The position numbers and the translations under genes are program-made. A stretch of 47,133 nucleotides of DNA from Nitrospira sp. Lineage in GTDB: Bacteria > Nitrospirota > Nitrospiria > Nitrospirales > Nitrospiraceae. The stretch spans positions 1 through 47,133 of the forward strand of contig JAHBWQ010000006.1 of the NCBI GenBank assembly GCA_019636915.1, in the 5' to 3' direction. Below the pieces are notes generated by a model that was not told the origin of the DNA, did no database searches, and was given only the letters and a program-made list of their open reading frames with translations. Shown piece after piece: positions 1 to 6,322 of this stretch. Position 1 is the first letter of the stretch; every line of letters starts with the position of its first letter.

Positions 1-9
1 CAGAAGGTC

Positions 10-1230
10 GTGACTCCTGAATACATGTTTCATGAGGCACCGCGGACGAAGGAGTTCATCACGGGCAGCGAAGCGGCCAAGGAAGCGATCCGTCGCTCAA
101 ACGTGGATTTAGCCATCGCCTATCCGATCACACCGCAGAGTGAAACGATGCAGCTGGTCGGAGTGCTCTACGGCGAAGGCTATGTGAAAGAGTACTATCG
201 TGGTGAAGAGGAGGTCGGTGTCATGGCGGCCATCGCCGGAGGCTCGCGATCGGGCGTCCGTTGCTACACCGCCACGGCCGGACCCGGTACATTACGTGGC
301 TTAGAGGGCATTGCCTCCTGGCCTGGTCATCGTCTTCCGGTGGTTGCGATGTTTACTTGTCGCGTCGTCAATGCGCCTCTTGCTATTCAGCCGGACAATA
401 TAGAAGTGTCCTACCTGCTGAACTGCGGAATGATCGTGTTCCATGCTGAGAATCAGCAAGACATGTTTGACTTCACAATGGCCGGTTTCACGATCAGTGA
501 GAAGAACGACGTGACCTTACCGGTTGGGGTCTGCTGCGACGGGTTCTTTGTGACGCATGCCCGTGGTTATGTGCGAATGCAAGATCGTGGGATCAAGTTG
601 CCGCCGCGTGAAGCCTGGCGTGGTGCAGTGCCGGTGCTTGATGCGGAGAATCCTCCCGCGCGCCTGTCTCGTGACGCCCCGGTTCAGAAGTCGAACTTCA
701 TGGCCTATAACATTCATGCGGTCTGGCAGCAGGAAGTGTGGGCGGCTGTCGAACGGTCCCGTAAGTACATCAATAAGTATATGGGTGGCATGCTCTCGTC
801 GGAAAACGTCGAAGGCGCAGATGCCGTAATTATCGCATCCGGCAGCGCCGCTGCTCAATCGCGTGAAGCCGTGCGAATCTGTAAGGAAAAAGGCCTCAAT
901 GTTGGGTTCATCAAGGTTCGCTCACTCCGTCCGTTCCCGACGAGGGAGCTACGTGAACTCTGCGGCAAGGTGAAACTAATTGTCGTGCCGGAATTTAATT
1001 ATGTCGGCTGGCTGGCCAAAGAAGTAGCCACTGCGATCTACGGGTACTCTAAGGCAAAGATCATCGGTGGTCCGCGGGTCTACGGTGGTCAATCAATGCC
1101 GGTGGAGTTAATCGTCGATGAAGTCGAATCCGGTCTGACTGGGAAGAAGTCGACGAACGTCGCCATGTCGCAGATTATGGGTGGTGCCGTCAATCCAGAC
1201 GAAGTTGCCCAGTTCATGCGCAGCATTTAA
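10..1230 (+). CDS. porA: 2-oxoacid:ferredoxin oxidoreductase, alpha subunit (PorA/ForA type)
   Basis: The product is the pyrimidine-domain (alpha) subunit of a pyruvate or 2-oxoglutarate:ferredoxin oxidoreductase, which in the reductive TCA cycle adds CO2 to acetyl-CoA or succinyl-CoA using reduced ferredoxin. The family signature is visible near residue 38 (AYPITPQSE), with EEEVG near 66 and TATAGPGT near 86. A C-terminal transketolase-like domain contains VGFIKVRSLRPFP. The length of about 406 residues fits the separate alpha subunit. The frame is open to the left edge, so the GTG at 10 may not be the true start; ATG at 25 is another option. The partner subunits would lie upstream, outside the window. 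A strong terminator follows, so this gene ends its operon. The substrate (pyruvate versus 2-oxoglutarate) cannot be told from this subunit alone. Confidence 0.88.
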   Translation: MTPEYMFHEAPRTKEFITGSEAAKEAIRRSNVDLAIAYPITPQSETMQLVGVLYGEGYVKEYYRGEEEVGVMAAIAGGSRSGVRCYTATAGPGTLRGLEGIASWPGHRLPVVAMFTCRVVNAPLAIQPDNIEVSYLLNCGMIVFHAENQQDMFDFTMAGFTISEKNDVTLPVGVCCDGFFVTHARGYVRMQDRGIKLPPREAWRGAVPVLDAENPPARLSRDAPVQKSNFMAYNIHAVWQQEVWAAVERSRKYINKYMGGMLSSENVEGADAVIIASGSAAAQSREAVRICKEKGLNVGFIKVRSLRPFPTRELRELCGKVKLIVVPEFNYVGWLAKEVATAIYGYSKAKIIGGPRVYGGQSMPVELIVDEVESGLTGKKSTNVAMSQIMGGAVNPDEVAQFMRSI

Positions 1231-1248
1231 AATAGCAAGGGACTAAAA

Positions 1249-1292
1249 ACAAGGGCCCGTCCGGTATCCAGCCGGACGGGCCCTTGTTTTTC
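1249..1292 (+). terminator. Rho-independent terminator
   Basis: A perfect 16-bp stem (1249-1264 with 1272-1287) has a 7-nt loop and is followed by a run of T (1287-1291). It lies 19 bp after the oxidoreductase stop codon and closes that transcript. Confidence 0.93.
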
Positions 1293-1308
1293 TGTGCCGT
1301 TAGCCAAC

Positions 1309-1340
1309 AGCTGTCAGCTGAAAGCTAGTTGCTGACAGCT
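1309..1340. repeat. Short-word intergenic inverted repeat (AGCTGTCAGC type)
   Basis: Perfect 10-bp arms AGCTGTCAGC (1309-1318) and GCTGACAGCT (1331-1340) enclose a loop of 12 nt that itself contains the related word GAAAGCTAG. The right arm overlaps the stop codon of the minus-strand gene that ends at 1339. The same word family recurs in spacers of the rTCA run. Confidence 0.7.
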
Positions 1341-1587
1341 AGCCTTGAATCTCATCCTCCACCATCTCCTCACTGGCCGGCATCCCGTAAGCCACATATT
1401 TGGCGTAGGATAGGTAGATCCCTGCACTGTCCGTCATGGCTTTGGACCCGGCCGTCAGCCGAACGACTTTGTCGGAGCCGGGTGGTTCAATGTTTTGGAG
1501 CATGTTGACGTGGTCGTGCAAGAGTCGGATATAGCGTTCTACTGCCGATTCGACGTCTTTATAGGCCTTCAGAATATCATCTGTCAT
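1339..1587 (-). CDS. Conserved small hypothetical protein, 82 residues
   Basis: I do not recognise this family. The predicted product is a soluble, mainly helical protein with an acidic C-terminus (EEMVEDEIQG), no signal peptide and no cysteines. The start chosen is ATG at 1587 because GGAGG sits about 7 nt upstream; a longer form from 1614 would place this Shine-Dalgarno inside the coding region. It is transcribed toward the oxidoreductase operon and divergently from the Rsm22-like gene, from which it is separated by only 38 bp. The stop codon lies inside a short inverted repeat. No function is proposed. Confidence 0.7.
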   Translation of the reverse strand: MTDDILKAYKDVESAVERYIRLLHDHVNMLQNIEPPGSDKVVRLTAGSKAMTDSAGIYLSYAKYVAYGMPASEEMVEDEIQG

Positions 1588-1589
1588 GG

Positions 1590-1619
1590 TTGTCCTCCGT
1601 AATACCTTGAGCATACACT
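1590..1619 (+). promoter_or_regulatory. Candidate sigma70 promoter, probably leaderless
   Basis: TTGTCC (1590-1595) and TACACT (1614-1619) are separated by 18 bp. The ATG of the following gene is only 6 nt after the -10 box and has no Shine-Dalgarno, so transcription would begin at or beside the start codon. The -35 matches consensus at 4 of 6 positions. Confidence 0.45.
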
Positions 1620-1625
1620 ACAGCT

Positions 1626-2804
1626 ATGCAACGCCTCAACGTTTCGGTGTCACGAAGGCTTCTTGATGCCATTCACGTCTCCGTTGAGGGAGCGAGCGGT
1701 TCGCCTAAGCAGCTGGCTCAGGCTGTAAGCGAGTTGTCGAGAATCTTTACCAAAGAGCGGGATCGCCTCAGTGTTTCGTATCTGGATAGTAGCCAATTAG
1801 GTGCGGCATATCTTCAGTATTTTCTGCCGGTCAATCTCGCCAAGATACAGCGATTGCTCAATGAGATGCCTACTCCTGAACTGGACGAGAGTTTCTCAGT
1901 GTTGGACCTTGGTTCAGGTCCTGGTACCGGGGCGTTGGCAGTCCTCGACTGGTGGCAACAGCAGGCGTTGCCGTATCCCCTGTCCGTGACTGCTGTCGAT
2001 GGTTCGAACGCAGCTCTTAGACAAGCCCGACAATTGTGGGATCGATACTGCCAGGCGGCTACTGTTGGGGCAGCGAGTTTACAGTCCTATGAAGGAGATC
2101 TTGAGCGGCGAGTCTGGTTAGAACAAATAAAACAACGTGCGCCTTTTGATCTAATAATCCTTGCTAACTGCTTGAATGAGCTTTTTACTGGTGCACAAGA
2201 CTCAATCAAGATGCGGACCTGTCTGATCACAGAAGCGTTATCGCTGTTGGCCCCGCACGGTACGATGCTGATCGTCGAGCCGGCTCTACGCGAAACATCC
2301 CGAGCGTTGCTTCACGTGCGTGACCGACTACTTCAAGAGAAACACTGCACCGTTTACAGCCCCTGTCTTCATGAAAGCGGATGTCCAGCTTTGGTGAATC
2401 CAACCGATTGGTGCCATGAAGAGCGGGCCTGGGAACCACCGACCGTCATTCAACAGATTGATGCCGAAGTGGGCTTTATCAAGGACGCGTTGAAGTTTTC
2501 CTATCTTTTGTTACGCAAAGACGGCAAGACGATCGTCGAGCGGCAGTCTGATGTGTTTCGAGTCGTGAGCGAACTGCGAGTCATGAAAGGGGAGAAACGA
2601 GCCTGGCTCTGCAATGAACAAGGCCGGCAAGAGGTTGGCCGGCAGGATCGCCTCGCGTCTCCCGCCAATGGGGCCTTCGACCAATGGCACCGCGGTGTGA
2701 TCGTGCAGATTGAGAAAATTGTGCGAAAAGACAAGAATGGCAAGGTGTCGTCGCTGGGGCGGCTCGAACAAAGTTCTGGTGTGAAAATAACTCGCGCGGT
2801 TTAG
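1626..2804 (+). CDS. Rsm22-family SAM-dependent methyltransferase-like protein
   Basis: The protein belongs to the Rsm22/METTL17 family, which is associated with the small ribosomal subunit. A class I methyltransferase fold is shown by VLDLGSGPGTG near residue 97 (motif I) and the later motif LIILANCLNEL. After the fold comes the family's cysteine region (CTVYSPC, then GCPALVNPTDWC) and the segment FIKDALKFSYLLLRKDG. From knowledge of METTL17 and yeast Rsm22, these cysteines may bind an Fe-S cluster; that is inference for this protein. Length is 392 residues, typical of bacterial members. ATG 1626 has no Shine-Dalgarno, but a -10 box ends 6 nt before it, in keeping with a leaderless start. 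The gene is monocistronic. Methyl-acceptor activity is uncertain because the eukaryotic members may act as assembly factors rather than enzymes. Confidence 0.82.
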   Translation: MQRLNVSVSRRLLDAIHVSVEGASGSPKQLAQAVSELSRIFTKERDRLSVSYLDSSQLGAAYLQYFLPVNLAKIQRLLNEMPTPELDESFSVLDLGSGPGTGALAVLDWWQQQALPYPLSVTAVDGSNAALRQARQLWDRYCQAATVGAASLQSYEGDLERRVWLEQIKQRAPFDLIILANCLNELFTGAQDSIKMRTCLITEALSLLAPHGTMLIVEPALRETSRALLHVRDRLLQEKHCTVYSPCLHESGCPALVNPTDWCHEERAWEPPTVIQQIDAEVGFIKDALKFSYLLLRKDGKTIVERQSDVFRVVSELRVMKGEKRAWLCNEQGRQEVGRQDRLASPANGAFDQWHRGVIVQIEKIVRKDKNGKVSSLGRLEQSSGVKITRAV

Positions 2805-3189
2805 CTAAGATCACGTGACGAACGGTGCGTGCGTTTGAGTGTGGCAGCATGAAGACAAGTCGTCTCGGCTGACGATGGGCAGGCAACTTAGGCTCAGCCC
2901 TGATGCGGTGAGTGTTGACGGCTGCCGCACGCGGTACTGTTGACCGGCCGCTTTACAGGATTAGAAGAATGGCACCCAGTGTCTTCTGTTTCTCTTGGTA
3001 TCACATGCTCACCATAGCCGAGCCTTCGTGGCCATCCCTTCCAGCCGAGCTGGAGAGTGAAGGAAATGGGACAAGTAGCTGTAGACTGGTACCGCGTTTC
3101 TCGCACTTGGGAGGCACGAAAAGCTGGGATCAGCCTGCTGTTTTCGCTTTAAAAATACAAAAAGTGGTCTAAACGCGCAATCAGCAAAG
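2805..3189. other. Gene-free spacer, 385 bp
   Basis: No convincing coding region is present. A short open stretch beginning with ATG at 3066 encodes 23 residues and stops before the next gene. Base composition becomes more AT-rich just before 3190. No clear terminator was found after the Rsm22-like gene. Confidence 0.5.
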
Positions 3190-3786
3190 ATGGACAAGAC
3201 GACGCTCAATCTAGTCTCGATGGTTCTAGGAGGGACAGGACTATTCGTGGTTTTGACAAAATTCAACGTGCCTGAATTGAACAAATCCTTCTTCGGAACG
3301 AATCCGTTCGCGATAAAAAGAGACGAAATTGAATCTGTAATGACATGGCTTTTCACGACGCTTACGCTTGTTGCGCTTCTTATTCAAGTTGGCGCTTTGA
3401 TTTTTGATGCTCAAATTGAGGAGAGGTTACACACAACATATTTCTATGTATTTGTGTTTATGGGCTCTCTAGTCGTTGCAGGAATTTTGGTGCTGCTGTT
3501 GACAGTCATGGGAAACAAGTTGGCGCGGGATCGATGGCTTCCCAAGATTGTCGAGAGTCAGATGGAAATTTATGAAACTGCTAAATTCATTAGCGAGAAT
3601 AACGGCTGGCGAAAGGAGCAGCTGTTAAGCAAGGACACAATTGCAGATCCCGATCGAGATAGATCAGCAAATCGACAGACCGCAGATAAATATTGTGAAC
3701 AGATCGAAAAACTGCTGGACATCAATCCGAATACCAATGACCTCTCACAAAGGCTGATGCGGCTCAAGAGCTATTTCGAAGGATAA
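3190..3786 (+). CDS. Hypothetical membrane protein with three predicted TM segments
   Basis: I do not recognise this protein. Hydrophobic segments are visible at about residues 8-25, 54-74 and 84-106, followed by a charged cytoplasmic-looking tail of about 90 residues containing polar helices (EIYETAKFISENNGWRKEQ). The tail ends in a segment that resembles a helical repeat (CEQIEKLLDINPNTNDLSQR). Codon use is more AT-rich than in neighbouring genes, which together with gene-poor flanks suggests acquired DNA. There is only a weak purine stretch before ATG 3190. No partner gene is adjacent, so no function can be inferred from context. The length of 198 residues and the three-helix plus tail layout are reminiscent of small effector-type membrane proteins, but that is a guess. 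Confidence 0.65.
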   Translation: MDKTTLNLVSMVLGGTGLFVVLTKFNVPELNKSFFGTNPFAIKRDEIESVMTWLFTTLTLVALLIQVGALIFDAQIEERLHTTYFYVFVFMGSLVVAGILVLLLTVMGNKLARDRWLPKIVESQMEIYETAKFISENNGWRKEQLLSKDTIADPDRDRSANRQTADKYCEQIEKLLDINPNTNDLSQRLMRLKSYFEG

Positions 3787-3933
3787 GGTAAATGCCCGCA
3801 TCAATAGCCGTTCGCGAGGCGCAGAGTTCATAAGCGACCCGTTGTCGGGTAATCTCTCTTTTTAAGCAGCTCTGAGCGTTTCTGCGAGCGAATCGCGGGG
3901 GCTAGGCACCGTCAGTTGGCACGCAGTAGTGGT

Positions 3934-4086
3934 ATGAAGAAGACCGAACTGTTCGAAGCTGGCTTGGCGAAGCGACAAGCCAGTAACTGGGAAGCGTACT
4001 GCGGTCGAGCCAAAGTGCTCGAGGGGGAGCACTACTGCTCAGCGCTGCTAGTTCGCAAAAAGATCAGAGGACTTGCTGAAAGCTGA
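3934..4086 (+). CDS. Possible small protein, 50 residues (doubtful)
   Basis: An ATG-started frame of 50 codons has plausible composition (MKKTELFEAGLAKRQ at the N-terminus, two cysteines, basic C-terminus). It ends 17 bp before the convergent gene ending at 4104. There is no Shine-Dalgarno and no recognisable family. The surrounding 3787-4103 spacer holds nothing else I can identify. It could equally be a remnant or chance. Confidence 0.2.
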   Translation: MKKTELFEAGLAKRQASNWEAYCGRAKVLEGEHYCSALLVRKKIRGLAES

Positions 4087-4103
4087 CGGCGGAGGCCTTG
4101 TGG

Positions 4104-4283
4104 CTAATCCGCTTCCGGTTCTGAGCTGCCGTGCTGGTGGGACACCTTATCTTCCTCGAAGAGGTCCGCCATTTCCTCAGCCATGATGGCATCATCGTCC
4201 TGAATGGCGAATACGGGGATTTCTTTTCTCACCTTGGGCTTTTCTTCCGGCGAGAGCTCCGGCTGTTTTGGCGTGTCACTCAT
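4104..4283 (-). CDS. Small acidic hypothetical protein, 59 residues
   Basis: The product begins MSDTPKQPELSPEEKP and is highly charged, with a central hydrophobic patch (EIPVFAIQDDDAIMAEEMADLFEE) and no signal peptide. The family is unknown to me. ATG 4283 is chosen over the in-frame GTG at 4298 because a perfect-looking -10 box (TATACT, 4295 to 4290) ends 6 nt before it, and neither start has a Shine-Dalgarno. The gene lies just downstream of the zinc-ribbon gene on the same strand, but the presence of its own -10 box argues for separate transcription. Function is unknown. Confidence 0.6.
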   Translation of the reverse strand: MSDTPKQPELSPEEKPKVRKEIPVFAIQDDDAIMAEEMADLFEEDKVSHQHGSSEPEAD

Positions 4284-4289
4284 AATCTC

Positions 4290-4295
4290 AGTATA
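4290..4295 (-). promoter_or_regulatory. Candidate -10 box, leaderless start
   Basis: On the minus strand TATACT is followed by 6 nt and then the ATG at 4283. No good -35 hexamer is seen at the usual distance. The spacing would place the transcription start at the start codon. Confidence 0.4.
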
Positions 4296-4322
4296 CACTA
4301 GTGCTGGGAAGTAGGAGCGGAT

Positions 4323-4682
4323 TTATTCAAAGGCCTCTAACGAGGATCTCTCGACAAATTGTCGCTGACACCCCTGACAGGTGACAAAATAGTAGGCGTC
4401 CCGTACGGACAAGGTGGCTCGAAGGTCAAGATTCACACCCCGATGATTGCATGCGGTGCATGAAATCTCCTTTAAGCGAAACGGGATGTCAGGTTGTGTG
4501 CGGAGATAGAATTCCATGTCGGTATAGACGGGGAACGTGTAAAAACACTTCTTACAGATGCCTCGCCAGTCGCCGTCAGCCCCCATGAAACGTTCATCGA
4601 TGGCAAAACTCGATTGTTTGCAGATGGCGCAGGGAACTGTGTTCAGCCGGCGTTCCACTTCTTGCTGAGTGAGCGTGACCAT
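4323..4682 (-). CDS. Zinc-ribbon hypothetical protein with four CXXC pairs
   Basis: The protein of about 119 residues has four CXXC knuckles in two halves: CAIC, CKKC, CTAC and CQGC. This suggests two zinc-binding ribbons of the treble-clef or rubredoxin-like kind. It has no signal peptide and no membrane segment, so it should be cytoplasmic. ATG 4682 is preferred over the upstream ATG at 4718 because a promoter -10 box (TATACT) ends 6 nt before it, and translation from 4718 would add 12 hydrophobic and basic residues unlike the rest. Such proteins may bind nucleic acid or act as structural zinc proteins, but no specific role can be given. It is divergent from the phosphatase gene at 4783. 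Confidence 0.7.
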   Translation of the reverse strand: MVTLTQQEVERRLNTVPCAICKQSSFAIDERFMGADGDWRGICKKCFYTFPVYTDMEFYLRTQPDIPFRLKEISCTACNHRGVNLDLRATLSVRDAYYFVTCQGCQRQFVERSSLEAFE

Positions 4683-4688
4683 TCGGAG

Positions 4689-4718
4689 AGTATAACGGGC
4701 GAGGAAAAGGAATCGCAA
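4689..4718 (-). promoter_or_regulatory. Candidate sigma70 promoter, probably leaderless
   Basis: On the minus strand TTGCGA (4718 to 4713) and TATACT (4694 to 4689) are 18 bp apart. The ATG at 4682 follows after 6 nt and has no Shine-Dalgarno. Confidence 0.5.
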
Positions 4719-4745
4719 CTGGTGCGGCAGTACCGGTGAGAATGC

Positions 4746-4773
4746 TTGACGCTTCTCCGGGGCACGTTATACT
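4746..4773 (+). promoter_or_regulatory. Sigma70 promoter, probably leaderless
   Basis: TTGACG (4746-4751) and TATACT (4768-4773) are separated by 16 bp, both close to consensus. The ATG of the phosphatase gene is 9 nt downstream without a Shine-Dalgarno, so the mRNA would have almost no 5' leader. Confidence 0.6.
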
Positions 4774-4782
4774 CACAAAGCC

Positions 4783-5202
4783 ATGCACATGATTACGGAC
4801 CAGTTGTTGGTCGGGAACATTGACGATGCGCAGCAACCACCGGCGGTCGTCGGGACTCTGTTGCTGGTGGCCGAAGAGGTGGCCGTCACCCCTGCCCCCT
4901 GGATGGATTACCGCCACATTCCCTTTCGAGAGTTTGCTAAGGCCGATCCTGCAAAGTTGTTGGAAGCGGTGCAATGGCTTGAGTCGCGGGCACCGACCGA
5001 GCGAAAACTGGTCTGTTGCCGTGCCGGCATGGGGCGATCGGTTTCCGTCGTCATGGCGTACCTCTGTTGTGTGGAAGGGAAATCATACAACGAAGTCCTG
5101 AAACTCGTCATGATACGGCATCCAGGTGCCATGCCGCTGCCGAATCTACAGGTCGCCATCGAGCAGGTTCGTCAACTCCGCCGTTCCAAGGCGTCCTGCT
5201 AG
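4783..5202 (+). CDS. Dual-specificity/tyrosine phosphatase-like protein
   Basis: A cysteine-phosphatase P-loop of the CX5R type is present: Cys79-Arg80-Ala-Gly-Met-Gly-Arg85-Ser86. In most members the residue before the catalytic Cys is His; here it is Cys78. The protein is 139 residues, the size of a minimal dual-specificity phosphatase domain, with no signal peptide. The start region (ITDQLLVGNIDDA) matches the usual DSP opening, where a protein is placed on a list of substrate-facing strands. The general acid Asp is not certain (Asp55 is a candidate). It is likely cytoplasmic and would remove phosphate from proteins or small phospho-compounds. It stands divergently from the zinc-ribbon gene and is transcribed from its own promoter. 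Activity depends on whether the Cys78 change is tolerated. Confidence 0.75.
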   Translation: MHMITDQLLVGNIDDAQQPPAVVGTLLLVAEEVAVTPAPWMDYRHIPFREFAKADPAKLLEAVQWLESRAPTERKLVCCRAGMGRSVSVVMAYLCCVEGKSYNEVLKLVMIRHPGAMPLPNLQVAIEQVRQLRRSKASC

Positions 5203-5304
5203 GCTGGTTCGTAACGCGATTCTCGATTTCGTCGCCCAGTCTTGCCTTTCCCTCCCTCTCGTGGCTTAATGCCGCACATTTTCAGCTCAGAACGCGGTTA
5301 TAGA

Positions 5305-6144
5305 ATGCCTGAACTTCCCGAAGCCGAAGTCGTCGTTCGACAAATCCGCGCGCGTCTACTCGGCGCACAGGTGACCGATGTGTGGATCGGACGAGCGGAT
5401 ATTGTTCGAGAGGGCTATGACACCGCGTCGTGGTATTGCGGTGCGGTCCTACAGTCCGTTGAACGGTTCGGAAAAAGTGTTGCCTTGGGATTTGTGAACA
5501 GTCGAGCGTGTCGCTATGTCGTGGCCGAGTTGGGGATGACTGGACTCCTCCTGTTCCAATCGACACCGACAAAACATCCACAGCATGTTCATGTGAGATT
5601 GTTGTTCAAAGGAGGTCATGAACCAGAACTACGGTATTGGAATCCCCGCAGATTCGGACGCCTCTCGCTGTTGGATAAAGCCGGACTGGATCGCTATCGC
5701 ACTCGCCGATTTGGGATGGACCCATTGGCTACATCTCAGCAGGACTTTGTGCGACTCTTACAGGAGCGCCGTGGGCGGCTCAAAACCCTCTTGATGCATC
5801 AACAAGTCATTGCCGGTATCGGGAATATCTATGCGAACGAGATTCTCTTTCGGGCTGGTCTCCACCCGAATCGCCAGGTTAGGCAGGTGTCGGTGCGCAA
5901 TCTCGTAACGCTCTATGCAATCATGCGGGAGATCCTGGATGATGCCATCAGGCATGGAGGATCGAGCGTGCGAGACTTTTTTGCTCCTGACGGGAGCGAG
6001 GGGCAATACAAGCGGCGGCATCTGGTCTATGGGAAAGAGGGACAACCCTGCCCGAATCGATGTGGTGGAGTGATTCAACGGCTTCGGGGCGAACGAAGCT
6101 CATATTTTTGCCCCCACTGTCAGGCCATGCGATCGAAACAATAA
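5305..6144 (+). CDS. mutM: Formamidopyrimidine-DNA glycosylase (Fpg/MutM)
   Basis: The enzyme removes oxidised purines such as 8-oxoguanine from DNA and cleaves the abasic site. The mature N-terminus is MPELPEAE, with catalytic Pro2 (after Met removal) and Glu3, which fixes the start at ATG 5305 rather than the ATG at 5242. A Lys in the FGKS motif near residue 57, the helix-two-turn-helix (GIGNIYANEILFRAGLHP) and a C-terminal zinc finger are visible. Length of 279 residues is normal. The zinc finger is unusual: its first pair is CPNRC, a CX3C spacing, where CX2C is usual; the second pair is CPHC. TTATAG lies just before the start and there is no clear Shine-Dalgarno. Confidence 0.93.
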   Translation: MPELPEAEVVVRQIRARLLGAQVTDVWIGRADIVREGYDTASWYCGAVLQSVERFGKSVALGFVNSRACRYVVAELGMTGLLLFQSTPTKHPQHVHVRLLFKGGHEPELRYWNPRRFGRLSLLDKAGLDRYRTRRFGMDPLATSQQDFVRLLQERRGRLKTLLMHQQVIAGIGNIYANEILFRAGLHPNRQVRQVSVRNLVTLYAIMREILDDAIRHGGSSVRDFFAPDGSEGQYKRRHLVYGKEGQPCPNRCGGVIQRLRGERSSYFCPHCQAMRSKQ

Positions 6145-6249
6145 TCATGGTTCATGAAATGTATTATATTTTGGACGTTTAGGAGAATATCTGGCGAAAG
6201 GTCTTCTGCTAGGTCTTTTGATCCTCTCTCTATTAGTTCCTCTGGCGTC

Positions 6250-6279
6250 TTGAGTCATCCTGTCAGTTTCAGCTAAAAT
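6250..6279 (+). promoter_or_regulatory. Candidate promoter of the aclB-sucD run
   Basis: TTGAGT (6250-6255) and TAAAAT (6274-6279) are spaced by 18 bp. A start near 6286 would leave a leader of roughly 37 nt that contains the aclB Shine-Dalgarno GAAGGAGA. This is the only good promoter seen ahead of the rTCA genes. Confidence 0.5.
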
Positions 6280-6322
6280 CCCGCTCCCCTATTTGCCTGA
6301 GTTACTACGAAGGAGAATTCGC

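Noticed and set aside
3066-3137. Short frame beginning MGQVAVDWYRVSRTWEARK
   Set aside because: Only 23 codons, no ribosome-binding site that is convincing, and it ends before the next gene; treated as spacer.
5242-5304. Extended start of the Fpg gene
   Set aside because: Fpg needs Pro as the first residue after Met, which only the ATG at 5305 provides.
6145-6322. Small RNA or gene in the mutM-aclB spacer
   Set aside because: Only a promoter-like pair and the aclB ribosome-binding site could be supported.
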